This document shows positions 7,025-14,657 of a DNA stretch of 50,805 nucleotides, piece after piece. Source of the DNA: B4-G1 sp964393895 (GTDB lineage Bacteria; Chloroflexota; Anaerolineae; B4-G1); NCBI GenBank assembly GCA_964393895.1, contig CAYMWP010000013.1, forward strand, positions 1-50,805, in the 5' to 3' direction. The stretch's first letter is position 1. Each line of letters opens with the position of its first letter. The position numbers were made by a program, and so were the translations under genes. The notes under the pieces are model-generated. The model was not told where the DNA came from. It saw only the letters and a program-made list of their open reading frames with translations, and did not search any database.

Positions 7025-8446
7025 ATGTTCAGTTCCCTTAACTCCCGTTTACTGCTCTCCTACGTCTTCATCATCCTCGTCTGCCTGACGCTGGTGGGGC
7101 TGGGACTGCTGCTGTTCGTGCGGGCCAGTCCCCTGTGGACGCGCGCCACGAGCCAGCGACTGGAGGAGGCCGAGCGAACGACGATACAAACCCTCCTACA
7201 AGCAGGACAGCAAAAAATCCTGACGCCCGAGCAATTCCGCGCCCTGTTGATCCAGGCCGCGGAAGAGAACAATGTGCGCATCCTTCTGTTGGACGATGTG
7301 GGCAAGATCCGCTTCGACACCAAAGGTGAATGGCTGAGGCGCGATTTCTCCGCAATGGCGCAGCTCCGACCACCCTTCCCTCCGCGCTTGCAAGGGGTCT
7401 TTAAGGATAGCGAGGGGCAACGCTGGGCCTTTGTCGGCAACGTGCTGCCCGACGATGGCAAACAGCGCCAGATCCTCGTCTTTACTTCGCCCCCGACCAG
7501 GCTGCTCCTGCTGGCCTGGTTTGCGAACAACCTCCTGCCTCCGCTGGTGCAGGCCGGAGCGGTGGCGCTGGTGCTCTCCATCTCGCTGGCGCTCCTCATC
7601 AGCCGCTCAGTTGGCGCGCCATTGCGCCGGGTGGCGGTTGCGGTGGAGAGCATCGCCCGCGGCGAGATGGACACGCGCGCGCCGATCTCCGGCCCAACCG
7701 AAGTGCAAGGCCTGGCTCGTTCCTTCAACACCATGGCCGACCAGGTCCAGTCCGTCCAGCGCTCACAGCGCGACTTTGTGGCCAACGTCTCCCACGAGCT
7801 CAAGACGCCCCTCACTTCCATCCAGGGATTCTCTCAAGCATTGCTCGAAGGCGCCGCCGCCACACCCGAGGCGGCGACTCGCGCTGCCCGCATCATCCAC
7901 GAGGAAGCGAACCGTATGCGCCGTTTAGTGGACGAGTTACTCGTCCTGGCCCGTTTCGACGCCGGGCAGATGACACTGGCGCGCGACCCGGTGGAACTCG
8001 GCCCGCTGCTGCAAAGATGCGTCGAGAAACTCCCACCCCAGGCGCAGGCGGCCGGGGTGGCGCTAGAGTTGGACGCACCCGAACGACTGTCCGTCACCGG
8101 TGACGGCGACCGGCTGGCCCAGGTCTTTGCCAATCTGCTGGATAACTCGCTCGCGCACACACCCGCCGGCGGCCGAGTGACCGTCGCGGCGCGGCTCGCA
8201 GATGAACGCATCGTCGAGGTGACAGTCACCGATACGGGCGAGGGCATTCCGGTCGAATCACTCCCCCGCCTGTTCGAGCGCTTCTATCAAGTGGAAAAGT
8301 CTCGCCGGCGTGGGCGGGGAGCCGGGCTGGGATTGGCGATCACCCAAGAGATCGTCAAAGCTCACGGAGGCGCCGTCGCCGTCGAGAGCGTGATAGGATT
8401 GGGCACCAAGTTCACGGTACGGCTGCCTGCCAATCCTCCCCCTTGA
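7025..8446 (+). CDS. Membrane sensor histidine kinase (HAMP-HisKA-HATPase)
   Basis: A 473-residue membrane kinase. A first transmembrane helix lies near residues 9-31 (LLLSYVFIILVCLTLVGLGL), then an extracytoplasmic sensor domain of about 140 residues, a second helix near 180-200, a HAMP domain (PLRRVAVAVESIARGEMDTRA), and HisKA with the phospho-accepting His in FVANVSHELKTPLTSIQGF. The HATPase_c domain shows NLLDNSLAHTP (N box), DTGEGI (G1) and GAGLGLAI (G2). The start at 7025 is chosen because it opens directly into the first membrane helix; in-frame codons from 6968 overlap a repeat. No response regulator is adjacent. The gene ends inside the -35 box of the ABC operon promoter. Signal unknown. 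Confidence 0.9.
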   Translation: MFSSLNSRLLLSYVFIILVCLTLVGLGLLLFVRASPLWTRATSQRLEEAERTTIQTLLQAGQQKILTPEQFRALLIQAAEENNVRILLLDDVGKIRFDTKGEWLRRDFSAMAQLRPPFPPRLQGVFKDSEGQRWAFVGNVLPDDGKQRQILVFTSPPTRLLLLAWFANNLLPPLVQAGAVALVLSISLALLISRSVGAPLRRVAVAVESIARGEMDTRAPISGPTEVQGLARSFNTMADQVQSVQRSQRDFVANVSHELKTPLTSIQGFSQALLEGAAATPEAATRAARIIHEEANRMRRLVDELLVLARFDAGQMTLARDPVELGPLLQRCVEKLPPQAQAAGVALELDAPERLSVTGDGDRLAQVFANLLDNSLAHTPAGGRVTVAARLADERIVEVTVTDTGEGIPVESLPRLFERFYQVEKSRRRGRGAGLGLAITQEIVKAHGGAVAVESVIGLGTKFTVRLPANPPP

Positions 8447-8471
8447 CAACTCCCCCCGGTAGTGGTAAAGT
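8443..8471 (+). promoter_or_regulatory. Sigma70-type promoter of the ABC operon
   Basis: TTGACA at 8443-8448, a 17-bp spacer, and TAAAGT at 8466-8471. The -35 box overlaps the stop codon of the histidine kinase. It would give a leader of about 90 bases before the ATPase start at 8568. Confidence 0.6.
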
Positions 8472-8495
8472 ACACCCCGTCTACCATAGACCACG

Positions 8496-8534
8496 AGAGC
8501 ACTCGCGAAGCAAGCCGACGCCGCCAGGTGCTCT
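8496..8534 (+). terminator. Possible attenuator hairpin in the ABC operon leader
   Basis: AGAGCAC (8496-8502) pairs with GTGCTCT (8528-8534) and is followed by TTGTTTTG. It lies between the promoter and the Shine-Dalgarno, so it could act as a leader terminator. The loop is long (25 bases), so support is modest. Confidence 0.35.
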
Positions 8535-8567
8535 TTGTTTTGCGTCACACCAGGAGGTGATAGTGAT

Positions 8568-9539
8568 ATGATCGAAGCGGAAAACCTGACCCGCTACTAT
8601 GGCCCCACCCGGGCCGTCCACGACATCAGCTTTCACGTGGACAAGGGAGAGGTCGTCGGTTTCCTCGGCCCCAACGGGGCGGGCAAGACGACGACGATGC
8701 GCATGCTGACCGGCTTTTTGCCTCCCAGCGACGGCACGGCCCGCGTGGCCGACTTTGACGTATTCCACGACTCGCTGGAAGTGCGCCGCCGCGTCGGCTA
8801 TATGCCAGAGACCGTGCCCCTCTACCCCGAGATGACCGTGTGGGCTTATCTGGACTATATGGCCGCGCTGCGCCGGTTGCCGGATCGCAAGGTCGCAGTT
8901 GAGCGGGTGCTGCAAGCGTGCGGCATCGGCGACCGCGCCGACTCGATGATCGCCAAGCTCTCCAAAGGATACCGCCAGCGCGTCGGGCTGGCGCAGGCCA
9001 TCCTCCACGAGCCGGAGGTGCTCATCCTCGACGAACCCACCATCGGCCTCGACCCCCGCCAGGTGACTGACGTGCGGGCGCTCATCCAAGAGATCGGGCG
9101 CGAGCACACCGTCATCCTCAGCTCCCACGTCCTGCCAGAGGTGAGCCAGACCTGCAACCGCGTGCTCATCATCAACAAGGGCGAGATCGTGGCCGAGGGG
9201 ACGCCGGACGAGCTGACCTCCCAACTGCAAGGGGCGGAGCGGGCATTGGTGCGCATCGCCGACGCCGGCCCGGAAGCCGCCGGCGTGCTGGAGCGGGTAG
9301 AGGGCGTCATCGGCGTCGAGGCGACCGCCGACGGAGCCTTCCAGATCTCTTACGCCCAGGGGCACGACCGCCGCGCCGAACTGGCCCGCGCCGTCGTCGA
9401 GCAGGGTTGGGGACTGCTGGAACTCTGCAACGTGGGGATGAGCCTGGAGGACATCTTCCTCCAATTGACCACTGAGGAAGTAGACCCTAAGGGTTTTCCG
9501 AAACCATTAGAGTCTGGTAAAGGAGAGCAAGATGCATAA
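8568..9539 (+). CDS. ABC transporter ATP-binding protein (GldA-like)
   Basis: A 323-residue ABC ATPase: Walker A GPNGAGKTT (about residue 38), signature LSKGYRQRVGLAQA, Walker B VLILDEPTIGLDP, and the H-loop SSHVL. The C-terminal part is the extended domain seen in GldA/gliding-type and multidrug ABC-2 ATPases. The start at 8568 follows AGGAGGTGA; an in-frame ATG-like codon at 8535 lies inside the leader hairpin region. It energises the permease encoded next (8-bp overlap) and the GldG-like partner. The last 15 or so residues (VDPKGFPKPLESGKG) are coded by a 34-bp palindrome and are probably not part of the fold. Confidence 0.93.
   Translation: MIEAENLTRYYGPTRAVHDISFHVDKGEVVGFLGPNGAGKTTTMRMLTGFLPPSDGTARVADFDVFHDSLEVRRRVGYMPETVPLYPEMTVWAYLDYMAALRRLPDRKVAVERVLQACGIGDRADSMIAKLSKGYRQRVGLAQAILHEPEVLILDEPTIGLDPRQVTDVRALIQEIGREHTVILSSHVLPEVSQTCNRVLIINKGEIVAEGTPDELTSQLQGAERALVRIADAGPEAAGVLERVEGVIGVEATADGAFQISYAQGHDRRAELARAVVEQGWGLLELCNVGMSLEDIFLQLTTEEVDPKGFPKPLESGKGEQDA
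9482..9515. repeat. 34-bp palindrome inside the ABC ATPase gene
   Basis: Arms AGACCCTAAGGGTTT (9482-9496) and AAACCATTAGAGTCT (9501-9515) around TCCG, an inverted copy of the element at 4264-4297. It is in frame in the extreme 3' end of the coding sequence and just precedes the Shine-Dalgarno of the permease gene. Confidence 0.8.
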
Positions 9540-10251
9540 CGTTTGGACCATCGCACGCCGAGAATTATACGCCTACTTTAGTTCCCCCATCGCCTACGTG
9601 ACGATGGCCGCCTTCCTGGGGGTGATGGGGCTACTTTTCTACCTCTTTCTCGTCTTTGTCCAGCAGGCAACGATGGATCCCATCCTGGGCAGCGGATGGA
9701 TCTTTTTCGTCCTCATCCTCTACGCCGCAGTGGTGACGATGCGGCTGCTGGCGGAGGAGCAGCGTTCGGGCACCATCGAGCTGGTGCTCACCGCTCCAGT
9801 GCGCGATTGGGAGATGGTCGTAGGCAAGTACCTGTCCAGCCTGATCCTCTTCCTGATAATGCTCCTCATCAGCGCCTACCAGCCCATCATCCTGACCCGC
9901 GTGGGCGATCCCGACATAGGCGCGATGCTCAGCAGCTACCTGGGCTTTTTCCTGGTCGGGGCGGCGCTCCTGGCCATCGGCACGCTGACCTCGACTTTTA
10001 CTCGCAACCAGGTCGTCGCCGCCATCCTGTCTATCGCCATCGGTGTGGGGCTGTGGCTGGTGGAATTCCTGGGCTCGCGGTCGCCCGGTACCTTTACGGG
10101 CGATCTGTTGAGCCAACTGGGTCTCTTTTCCCACTATTTTGACTTTATAGACGGGATCATTGACACCCAGCACGTCGTGTACTACCTCAGCCTGGTGGCC
10201 GCCAGCCTCTTTGTGGCCACGCGGGTCCTGGAAGCAAGGAGGTGGCGGTAA
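9532..10251 (+). CDS. ABC-2 type permease (GldF-like)
   Basis: A 239-residue permease with six predicted membrane helices. It starts MHNVWTIARRELYAYFSSPIAY, the amphipathic entry typical of ABC-2 permeases, and has the conserved LLAEEQRSGTIELVLTAPVRDWEMVVGKYL segment after helix 2 (about residues 70-99). It forms the transmembrane channel with the ATPase of the preceding gene. AAAGGAG precedes the ATG within the end of the ATPase gene, and its own stop overlaps the next start (TAATG), so the genes are probably translationally coupled. GldF homologues belong to gliding or export systems in Bacteroidota; in Chloroflexota the substrate is unknown. Confidence 0.9.
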   Translation: MHNVWTIARRELYAYFSSPIAYVTMAAFLGVMGLLFYLFLVFVQQATMDPILGSGWIFFVLILYAAVVTMRLLAEEQRSGTIELVLTAPVRDWEMVVGKYLSSLILFLIMLLISAYQPIILTRVGDPDIGAMLSSYLGFFLVGAALLAIGTLTSTFTRNQVVAAILSIAIGVGLWLVEFLGSRSPGTFTGDLLSQLGLFSHYFDFIDGIIDTQHVVYYLSLVAASLFVATRVLEARRWR

Positions 10252-11798
10252 TGCGTCGCTTTACCGAATACTTGGAAAAATATGGCTTCATTCTGGGCTA
10301 TCTGGCGTTGACCGCGCTGCTGGCCGGCGCGATCCGCTACTTTGTCTGGCATCAGGTGGATGACTGGACCAAGGGGCTGCTGATCGGCGGGGCGGTGCTG
10401 GGGGTGCTGTTCGTCCTGGCAAACCCGGCGCAGGTGCGGGCCGCGCTCACCCGGCGCGGGACTCGCTACGGCTCCAACGCCGTCCTGATGAGCGTCACCT
10501 TTGTCGCCATCCTCGTCGGGCTGAACTATTTGGCCGAGCGCTACAACTATCGCTACGACGCCACCGAGTTGAAAGAGCACACCCTCTCACCCCAGTCCGT
10601 CCAGGTGCTGGCCGAGATTGACCAGCCGGTGAACATTATCGGCTTTTTCCCCGCCGACGATTACCGGCGGAGGGAGTTCGAAAAGTTGTTGGATCAATAC
10701 CTCGACCAGAGCGACCAACTATCCTACGCGGTGATTGACCCCGACCGCGAGCCGATCAAGGCGCAGCAGTACGATCCCATTCCCTACAGCAGTCTGCTCT
10801 TCGAGGCTGGCGAGCGCACCGAGATCGTCTACACCGCCGACGAGCAAGACGTCACCAGCGCCCTGCTCAAGGTGACCAGAGAGGGGAAAAAGGTGATCTA
10901 CTTTCTCACCGGCCACCAGGAACGGGACATGGAGGGGTACGATTACGACGGTTACTCCGCCGTCGCCGGCGCGCTGCTGGAGCTGAACTATGAGGCACAC
11001 GCGCTCAACCTGGCGGTCACCACCACCGTCCCCAGCGACGCGGCGCTCGTCGTCGTCGCCGGCCCACAGACCACGCTCCTGGAGGACGAGGTGATGCGCT
11101 TGCAGTCCTACCTGATCGGGGGCGGCAAGGCGCTCATCATGCAAGATCCGCTCTACGACGCCAACTTGAACGACGTCCTGCTCAACTGGCAGGTGCGCTT
11201 TGGAGAGGGCCTGGCGATAGACCCGACCAGCGCGCTCCTGACCGGTGCAGCTGCCCCGGTCATTGATCGCTACAGCTTTGGCCAGATCACCAAGGACATG
11301 GACGGCCTGATGACCTTTTTCCCGCTGGCCTGTTCGATAGAACAAACGGGACAAGATCCATCCGGGATGATAACTTTTAGCCCATTGGCAAAGACCTCGT
11401 CCAATAGTTGGGCCGAGCAGGATACAGAGACGCCCGAGGTACAGTTCGACGAGGGAGTGGACGTACCGGGGCCGCTCACGCTGGTGGCGAGCGTCGAAGC
11501 GCCGGCCATCACAAGCTCCGCCGACCCCGACCTGAAGACGCGCCTGGTGTTGATCGGCGACTCGGATTTTGCCACCAACGAGCTGGTCGAGAACGTGGGG
11601 AACGGCACGCTCTTTCTCAACGCAATCAACTGGCTGGCCGAGGAGGAGAGCATGATCGCCATCGGCCCCAAAGGCTCGCAGCCGCGCAGCGTCTTTCTCT
11701 CCCAGGTGCAGGCCAGCTCCATCTTTTTCGTCAGCGTCATTCTCGTCCCGCTCGCGCTCATAGGCGCAGGCGTCGTCGTGTGGTGGCGGAGGAGATAG
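10251..11798 (+). CDS. GldG-like ABC transporter auxiliary protein
   Basis: A 515-residue protein of the GldG/ABC_transp_aux family. Two or three membrane helices lie at the N-terminus (GFILGYLALTALLAGAI, LLIGGAVLGVLFVLA, SVTFVAILVGLNYLA). They are followed by a large extracytoplasmic domain with the family motif YRYDATELKEHTLSPQSVQVLAEIDQPVNIIGFF (start shown only) and VIYFLTGHQERD, then GDSDFATNELV, and a final helix SIFFVSVILVPLALIGAGVVVWWRRR. It works with the GldA/GldF pair. The ATG at 10251 follows AAGGAGG and overlaps the previous stop; a GTG three codons earlier is less likely. Role in transport is by family. Confidence 0.9.
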   Translation: MRRFTEYLEKYGFILGYLALTALLAGAIRYFVWHQVDDWTKGLLIGGAVLGVLFVLANPAQVRAALTRRGTRYGSNAVLMSVTFVAILVGLNYLAERYNYRYDATELKEHTLSPQSVQVLAEIDQPVNIIGFFPADDYRRREFEKLLDQYLDQSDQLSYAVIDPDREPIKAQQYDPIPYSSLLFEAGERTEIVYTADEQDVTSALLKVTREGKKVIYFLTGHQERDMEGYDYDGYSAVAGALLELNYEAHALNLAVTTTVPSDAALVVVAGPQTTLLEDEVMRLQSYLIGGGKALIMQDPLYDANLNDVLLNWQVRFGEGLAIDPTSALLTGAAAPVIDRYSFGQITKDMDGLMTFFPLACSIEQTGQDPSGMITFSPLAKTSSNSWAEQDTETPEVQFDEGVDVPGPLTLVASVEAPAITSSADPDLKTRLVLIGDSDFATNELVENVGNGTLFLNAINWLAEEESMIAIGPKGSQPRSVFLSQVQASSIFFVSVILVPLALIGAGVVVWWRRR

Positions 11799-11802
11799 AG
11801 CG

Positions 11803-12387
11803 ATGACGCAACGCAAACCGTGGATCACGACGTTGGTGTTGGTGGGCGTCGCGGCGCTGCTGGCGGCCTACATCTTTTTGGTGGAGGCCAAGCGGGAGCC
11901 GCCGCCGGAGGAGGGAGCCGCGCCGACGCCGGCCCCGCTGTGGGAGTTTGAGGGGGCCGACCTGATCGAGATCACCGTGGCCCAGGGCGAGCGGACGACG
12001 GCGGTCGAGCGCGAGGGCGGCGAGTGGCGGGTGACCGCGCCGGAGGAGGGAGAGGCCGATAGCTACCGCCTGGACAGTCTGGCCTACCTGGTAGCCGCGA
12101 TGAATTCTACCCGCGCCCTGGCGGACGTGGGCGACCTGGCCCCCTTTGGCCTGGACGAGCCGGAGGTGCGGGCGACGCTGGTGTTCAGCGACGGGACGAC
12201 GATCAACCTGAACATCGGGGCCGAGAACCCGCGCCACACCGCCCGTTACACCCAGATTGAGGGCGACCCGCTGGTCTACCTGGTCTCCACCACCGACGTG
12301 GGCGAGTTGCTCCGCCTGATAGACGAGCCACCCTACCCACCGATGCCCACGCCCTCACCTAGCCCGCTGGCAACACCGACCCCGTAG
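11803..12387 (+). CDS. DUF4340 protein
   Basis: A 194-residue protein with an N-terminal membrane anchor (WITTLVLVGVAALLAAYIFLVEAKR) and a DUF4340 domain (WEFEGADLIEITVAQGERTTAVERE, then WRVTAPEEGEADSYRLDSLAYLVAAMNSTR and FGLDEPEVRATLVFSDG). Its C-terminus is proline/threonine rich (PMPTPSPSPLATPTP). DUF4340 proteins are regular fourth members of GldFG-like operons. It starts 4 bp after the GldG-like stop and ends just before a strong terminator, so it is the last gene of the operon. Specific function unknown. Confidence 0.88.
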   Translation: MTQRKPWITTLVLVGVAALLAAYIFLVEAKREPPPEEGAAPTPAPLWEFEGADLIEITVAQGERTTAVEREGGEWRVTAPEEGEADSYRLDSLAYLVAAMNSTRALADVGDLAPFGLDEPEVRATLVFSDGTTINLNIGAENPRHTARYTQIEGDPLVYLVSTTDVGELLRLIDEPPYPPMPTPSPSPLATPTP

Positions 12388-12407
12388 CCTACCATTCTGT
12401 TCCTGCC

Positions 12408-12443
12408 GGGGCGCAGTCGAACGACTGCGCCCCGTTTCATTTT
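12408..12443 (+). terminator. Rho-independent terminator of the ABC operon
   Basis: Arms GGGGCGCAGTCG (12408-12419) and CGACTGCGCCCC (12422-12433), a perfect 12-bp inverted repeat, followed by GTTTCATTTT. It lies 20 bp after the DUF4340 stop. Confidence 0.85.
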
Positions 12444-12459
12444 CCCACGTTCGACCAAT

Positions 12460-12487
12460 TTGACGGACGATAGAAAAATGTTATACT
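12460..12487 (+). promoter_or_regulatory. Promoter of the toxin-antitoxin operon
   Basis: TTGACG at 12460-12465, a 16-bp spacer, and TATACT at 12482-12487. It places the transcription start near 12495, so the antitoxin must start at 12526 rather than at any upstream in-frame codon. Confidence 0.6.
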
Positions 12488-12525
12488 TGGATGTGATATT
12501 CAATGTACAGAAGGGAGTGATAAAA

Positions 12526-12822
12526 ATGCCGATATCAGGACTTGATATAGCCCAAGGCATCATTACGGTGACCGACCTGCGCAGGGACATCAGCAAGGTG
12601 ATCGAGCAACTTGAGACCGAGCGCCAGTTCAAGATCATCACCCAGCGCGGGCGCCCGGTCGCGGTATTGGTAGATGCCGTTTCCTACCAGGCACAGCAGG
12701 AGAGGCTGGCTCTCCTGGAAAAGATACTGGTCGGGGAGCGGGCGATCAAAGAGGGCCGCGTGGTTGACCAGGCCGAAGCGGTGGCTGCGTTCGAGAACTG
12801 GCTAGAGCCTCGCGATGCCTGA
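12526..12822 (+). CDS. Phd/YefM-type antitoxin
   Basis: A 98-residue antitoxin of the Phd/YefM family. The N-terminal DNA-binding part contains the family pattern GIITVTDLRRDISKVIEQLETERQFKIITQRGRPVAVLVD (N-terminal half shown in pieces: ITVTDLRRD, VIEQLE, ITQRGRPVAVLV). The rest is a helical toxin-binding tail. The start at 12526 follows AAGGGAGTGA and lies downstream of the promoter. It overlaps the toxin gene by 8 bp. Such antitoxins neutralise the toxin and repress their own promoter together with it. Confidence 0.88.
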   Translation: MPISGLDIAQGIITVTDLRRDISKVIEQLETERQFKIITQRGRPVAVLVDAVSYQAQQERLALLEKILVGERAIKEGRVVDQAEAVAAFENWLEPRDA

Positions 12823-13135
12823 GACACAGGTGTTGTGGGCCGAGCCGGCCCTGGAAGACCTGCGAGCCATAGTGGAATACGTCCGGTGCTACTCGCCTGA
12901 GCGGGCGGAAAAGGTGGGGCGCGCGATTCTGTCCACCGCCGATCGGTTGAGCACCTTCCCACTGAGTGGCAGAAAAGTTCCCGACTTTCCCGTGCTGCCC
13001 TTTCGGGAGGTCATCGTCGAGCAGTATCGTGTGATCTATCGAGTAGATGAGCAAAACAAGGTCTTTATTCTGGCAATTGTTCACACCCGCCGCCACCTGC
13101 CAGAGGCCGTTGACCTGGAGAATCGGGAAACGTGA
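12815..13135 (+). CDS. RelE/ParE-family toxin
   Basis: A 106-residue toxin of the RelE/ParE superfamily. It shows VLWAEPALEDLRAIVEYV at the start, a middle helix, FPLSGRKVPDFPVLPFREVIVEQYRVIYRVD, and the last strand VFILAIVHTRRHLP, a layout typical of ParE. ParE-type toxins inhibit gyrase while RelE types cut mRNA; the sequence favours ParE-like but does not decide the target. It overlaps the antitoxin by 8 bp and converges on the M48 protease gene, 19 bp away. Confidence 0.88.
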   Translation: MPETQVLWAEPALEDLRAIVEYVRCYSPERAEKVGRAILSTADRLSTFPLSGRKVPDFPVLPFREVIVEQYRVIYRVDEQNKVFILAIVHTRRHLPEAVDLENRET

Positions 13136-13154
13136 CCGACTTTCGCTCCCTAAT

Positions 13155-13994
13155 CTAATCGCCTCCCACCACGTTCCCCGCCATCAGCGCTTGCAGGCGG
13201 CGATACTCGGCTGTGCTGGCGTAGCGACGCAGTTCCTCGATGCGCCGCACCATCATCGGGTGAGTGAAGAGCGATTCGCCCAACCCCGCCAGCGCGTGGT
13301 CGTCCTCGGCCTCGATGTGCCGCAGTGCCCGCTCCAAACCGGTTCGCGTCAGAGAGCCCTCCCCCGCCGCCAGTTTGACCAGCGCCGAGATCGCTTTGTG
13401 AGGCTTTCCGCAGGCCAGCAACCCGGCCCGGTCGGCCGAGTGCTCGCAGGCTCGGTTCCACCACAGGAAGGCCAGCGCCAAGACGACCGAGGCCACAGAC
13501 GGACTGGGGATGCCGGCCATCCCGCCCACCAGCGAATTGAGCCGGGTGTGCCCCAGCCGCACGTGGCCCAACTCGTGCCCCAGGACAAAGCGCAACTCGT
13601 CCACGTCCATCACCTGCAAGAGCGATGAGTGGAGCACCACGACCTTGGGATAGACGAGACCAAAGGTATAGGCGTTCAGGCTGTTGCCGGGCGCGATGAA
13701 AACGTGCACCGGGCCGGCCTGCAACCGGGCGACGCTCTCGGCGACAATCGGCGCCAGGGCGGGCGCGCTCTGCTCCGTCACCAGCCGGGCCTGCTCCATC
13801 AGCGCCCGGTGGTGGGAGCGGTTGCGAGCGTAGGAAAACGCCACCACCGCCACGACGACCAAAAAGCTGGCGCAAAAGGTGGCCGTGGCGGTCAGGATGA
13901 TGACCAGCAGCACCAGAAGCAGCGTCAGCGCCAGGACGAGCTGCTCGCGCGGATAGCGGTAGGCTGTCGTATCGTAGGGCCTTTGTGCGGCCAC
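13155..13994 (-). CDS. M48-family (HtpX-like) zinc metalloprotease
   Basis: A 279-residue membrane protease. A long hydrophobic region near residues 19-53 (LVLALTLLLVLLVIIL and SFLVVVAVVAFSY) gives one or two membrane helices. The catalytic zinc motif is HELGHVRLGH (about residue 140), and the third ligand is in CEHSADRAGLL. HtpX-type enzymes degrade damaged membrane proteins from the cytoplasmic side. The start is a GTG at 13994, 7 bp after the stop of the cyclophilin gene, so the two are probably cotranscribed. Slightly shorter than E. coli HtpX (293). Confidence 0.9.
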   Translation of the reverse strand: MAAQRPYDTTAYRYPREQLVLALTLLLVLLVIILTATATFCASFLVVVAVVAFSYARNRSHHRALMEQARLVTEQSAPALAPIVAESVARLQAGPVHVFIAPGNSLNAYTFGLVYPKVVVLHSSLLQVMDVDELRFVLGHELGHVRLGHTRLNSLVGGMAGIPSPSVASVVLALAFLWWNRACEHSADRAGLLACGKPHKAISALVKLAAGEGSLTRTGLERALRHIEAEDDHALAGLGESLFTHPMMVRRIEELRRYASTAEYRRLQALMAGNVVGGD

Positions 13995-14000
13995 CGCCTG

Positions 14001-14624
14001 TTACTCTTCGGCGATGGTGATCTTGACAATCAAATCGCCGACGGCGATGGACTGGACGACGTCCATCCCCTCGCTCACCTGGCCGAAGGCCGTGTAGCCC
14101 CCGTCCAGGAAAGGTGTGGGGGCCAGGGTGATGTAGAACTGGCTGCCGCTGGAGGCGCGCTCGGGGTTCACCTGATCCGACTTGCGGGCCATGGCGATGG
14201 CGCCCTCGGGGTGGGGCAACTGGATCTCGGCCGGGACCGTGTAGCCGGGGCCGCCGCTGCCGTTGCCGAGCGGATCGCCCCCCTGGATGACGAAATCCGG
14301 TTCCACGCGGTGAAAGGTCAGACCGTCGTAAAAGCCCTCCCGCGCCAAAAAGACAAAATTGTTGACCGTCTGCGGGGCGGCGCCGGCGTCGAGTTGGACG
14401 ACGATGTCCCCCTTGGCCGTCGAGATGGTGGCGGCGTAGCTCTTGGTGGGGTCAATCTGCATCGCCGGCGGCGCGCTGTACATGTTGCTGCGGTCGGCAG
14501 GATTCGATGGCATAGTGGATTCCTCCTCGCCTGCGGATCGGCAGGCCGTCATAATTAGCAGCAGAGCCACGGCGACGCCGCAGACCAACCGCCAACGATT
14601 GAAAAGCTCGTTCCCTCGAAACAT
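14001..14624 (-). CDS. Lipoprotein peptidyl-prolyl cis-trans isomerase (cyclophilin type)
   Basis: A 207-residue cyclophilin with a lipoprotein signal: RWRLVCGVAVALLLIMTAC, with Cys at about residue 28 as the lipidation site. The isomerase domain shows VNNFVFLAREGFYDGLTFHRVEPDFVIQGGDPLGNGSGGPGY (key parts FHRVEPDFVIQGGD and GSGGPGY), then GSQFYITLAPTPFLDGGYTAFGQV, including the active-site arginine (FHR) and the QFYIT motif. It would act outside the membrane on protein folding. The ATG at 14624 follows GGGGGAGG; a start at 14651 lacks this site. It lies between the MEMO gene and the M48 protease in one minus-strand group. Confidence 0.92.
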   Translation of the reverse strand: MFRGNELFNRWRLVCGVAVALLLIMTACRSAGEEESTMPSNPADRSNMYSAPPAMQIDPTKSYAATISTAKGDIVVQLDAGAAPQTVNNFVFLAREGFYDGLTFHRVEPDFVIQGGDPLGNGSGGPGYTVPAEIQLPHPEGAIAMARKSDQVNPERASSGSQFYITLAPTPFLDGGYTAFGQVSEGMDVVQSIAVGDLIVKITIAEE

Positions 14625-14657
14625 AGAACCTCCCCCTGGACAAATTACCAAGTTATC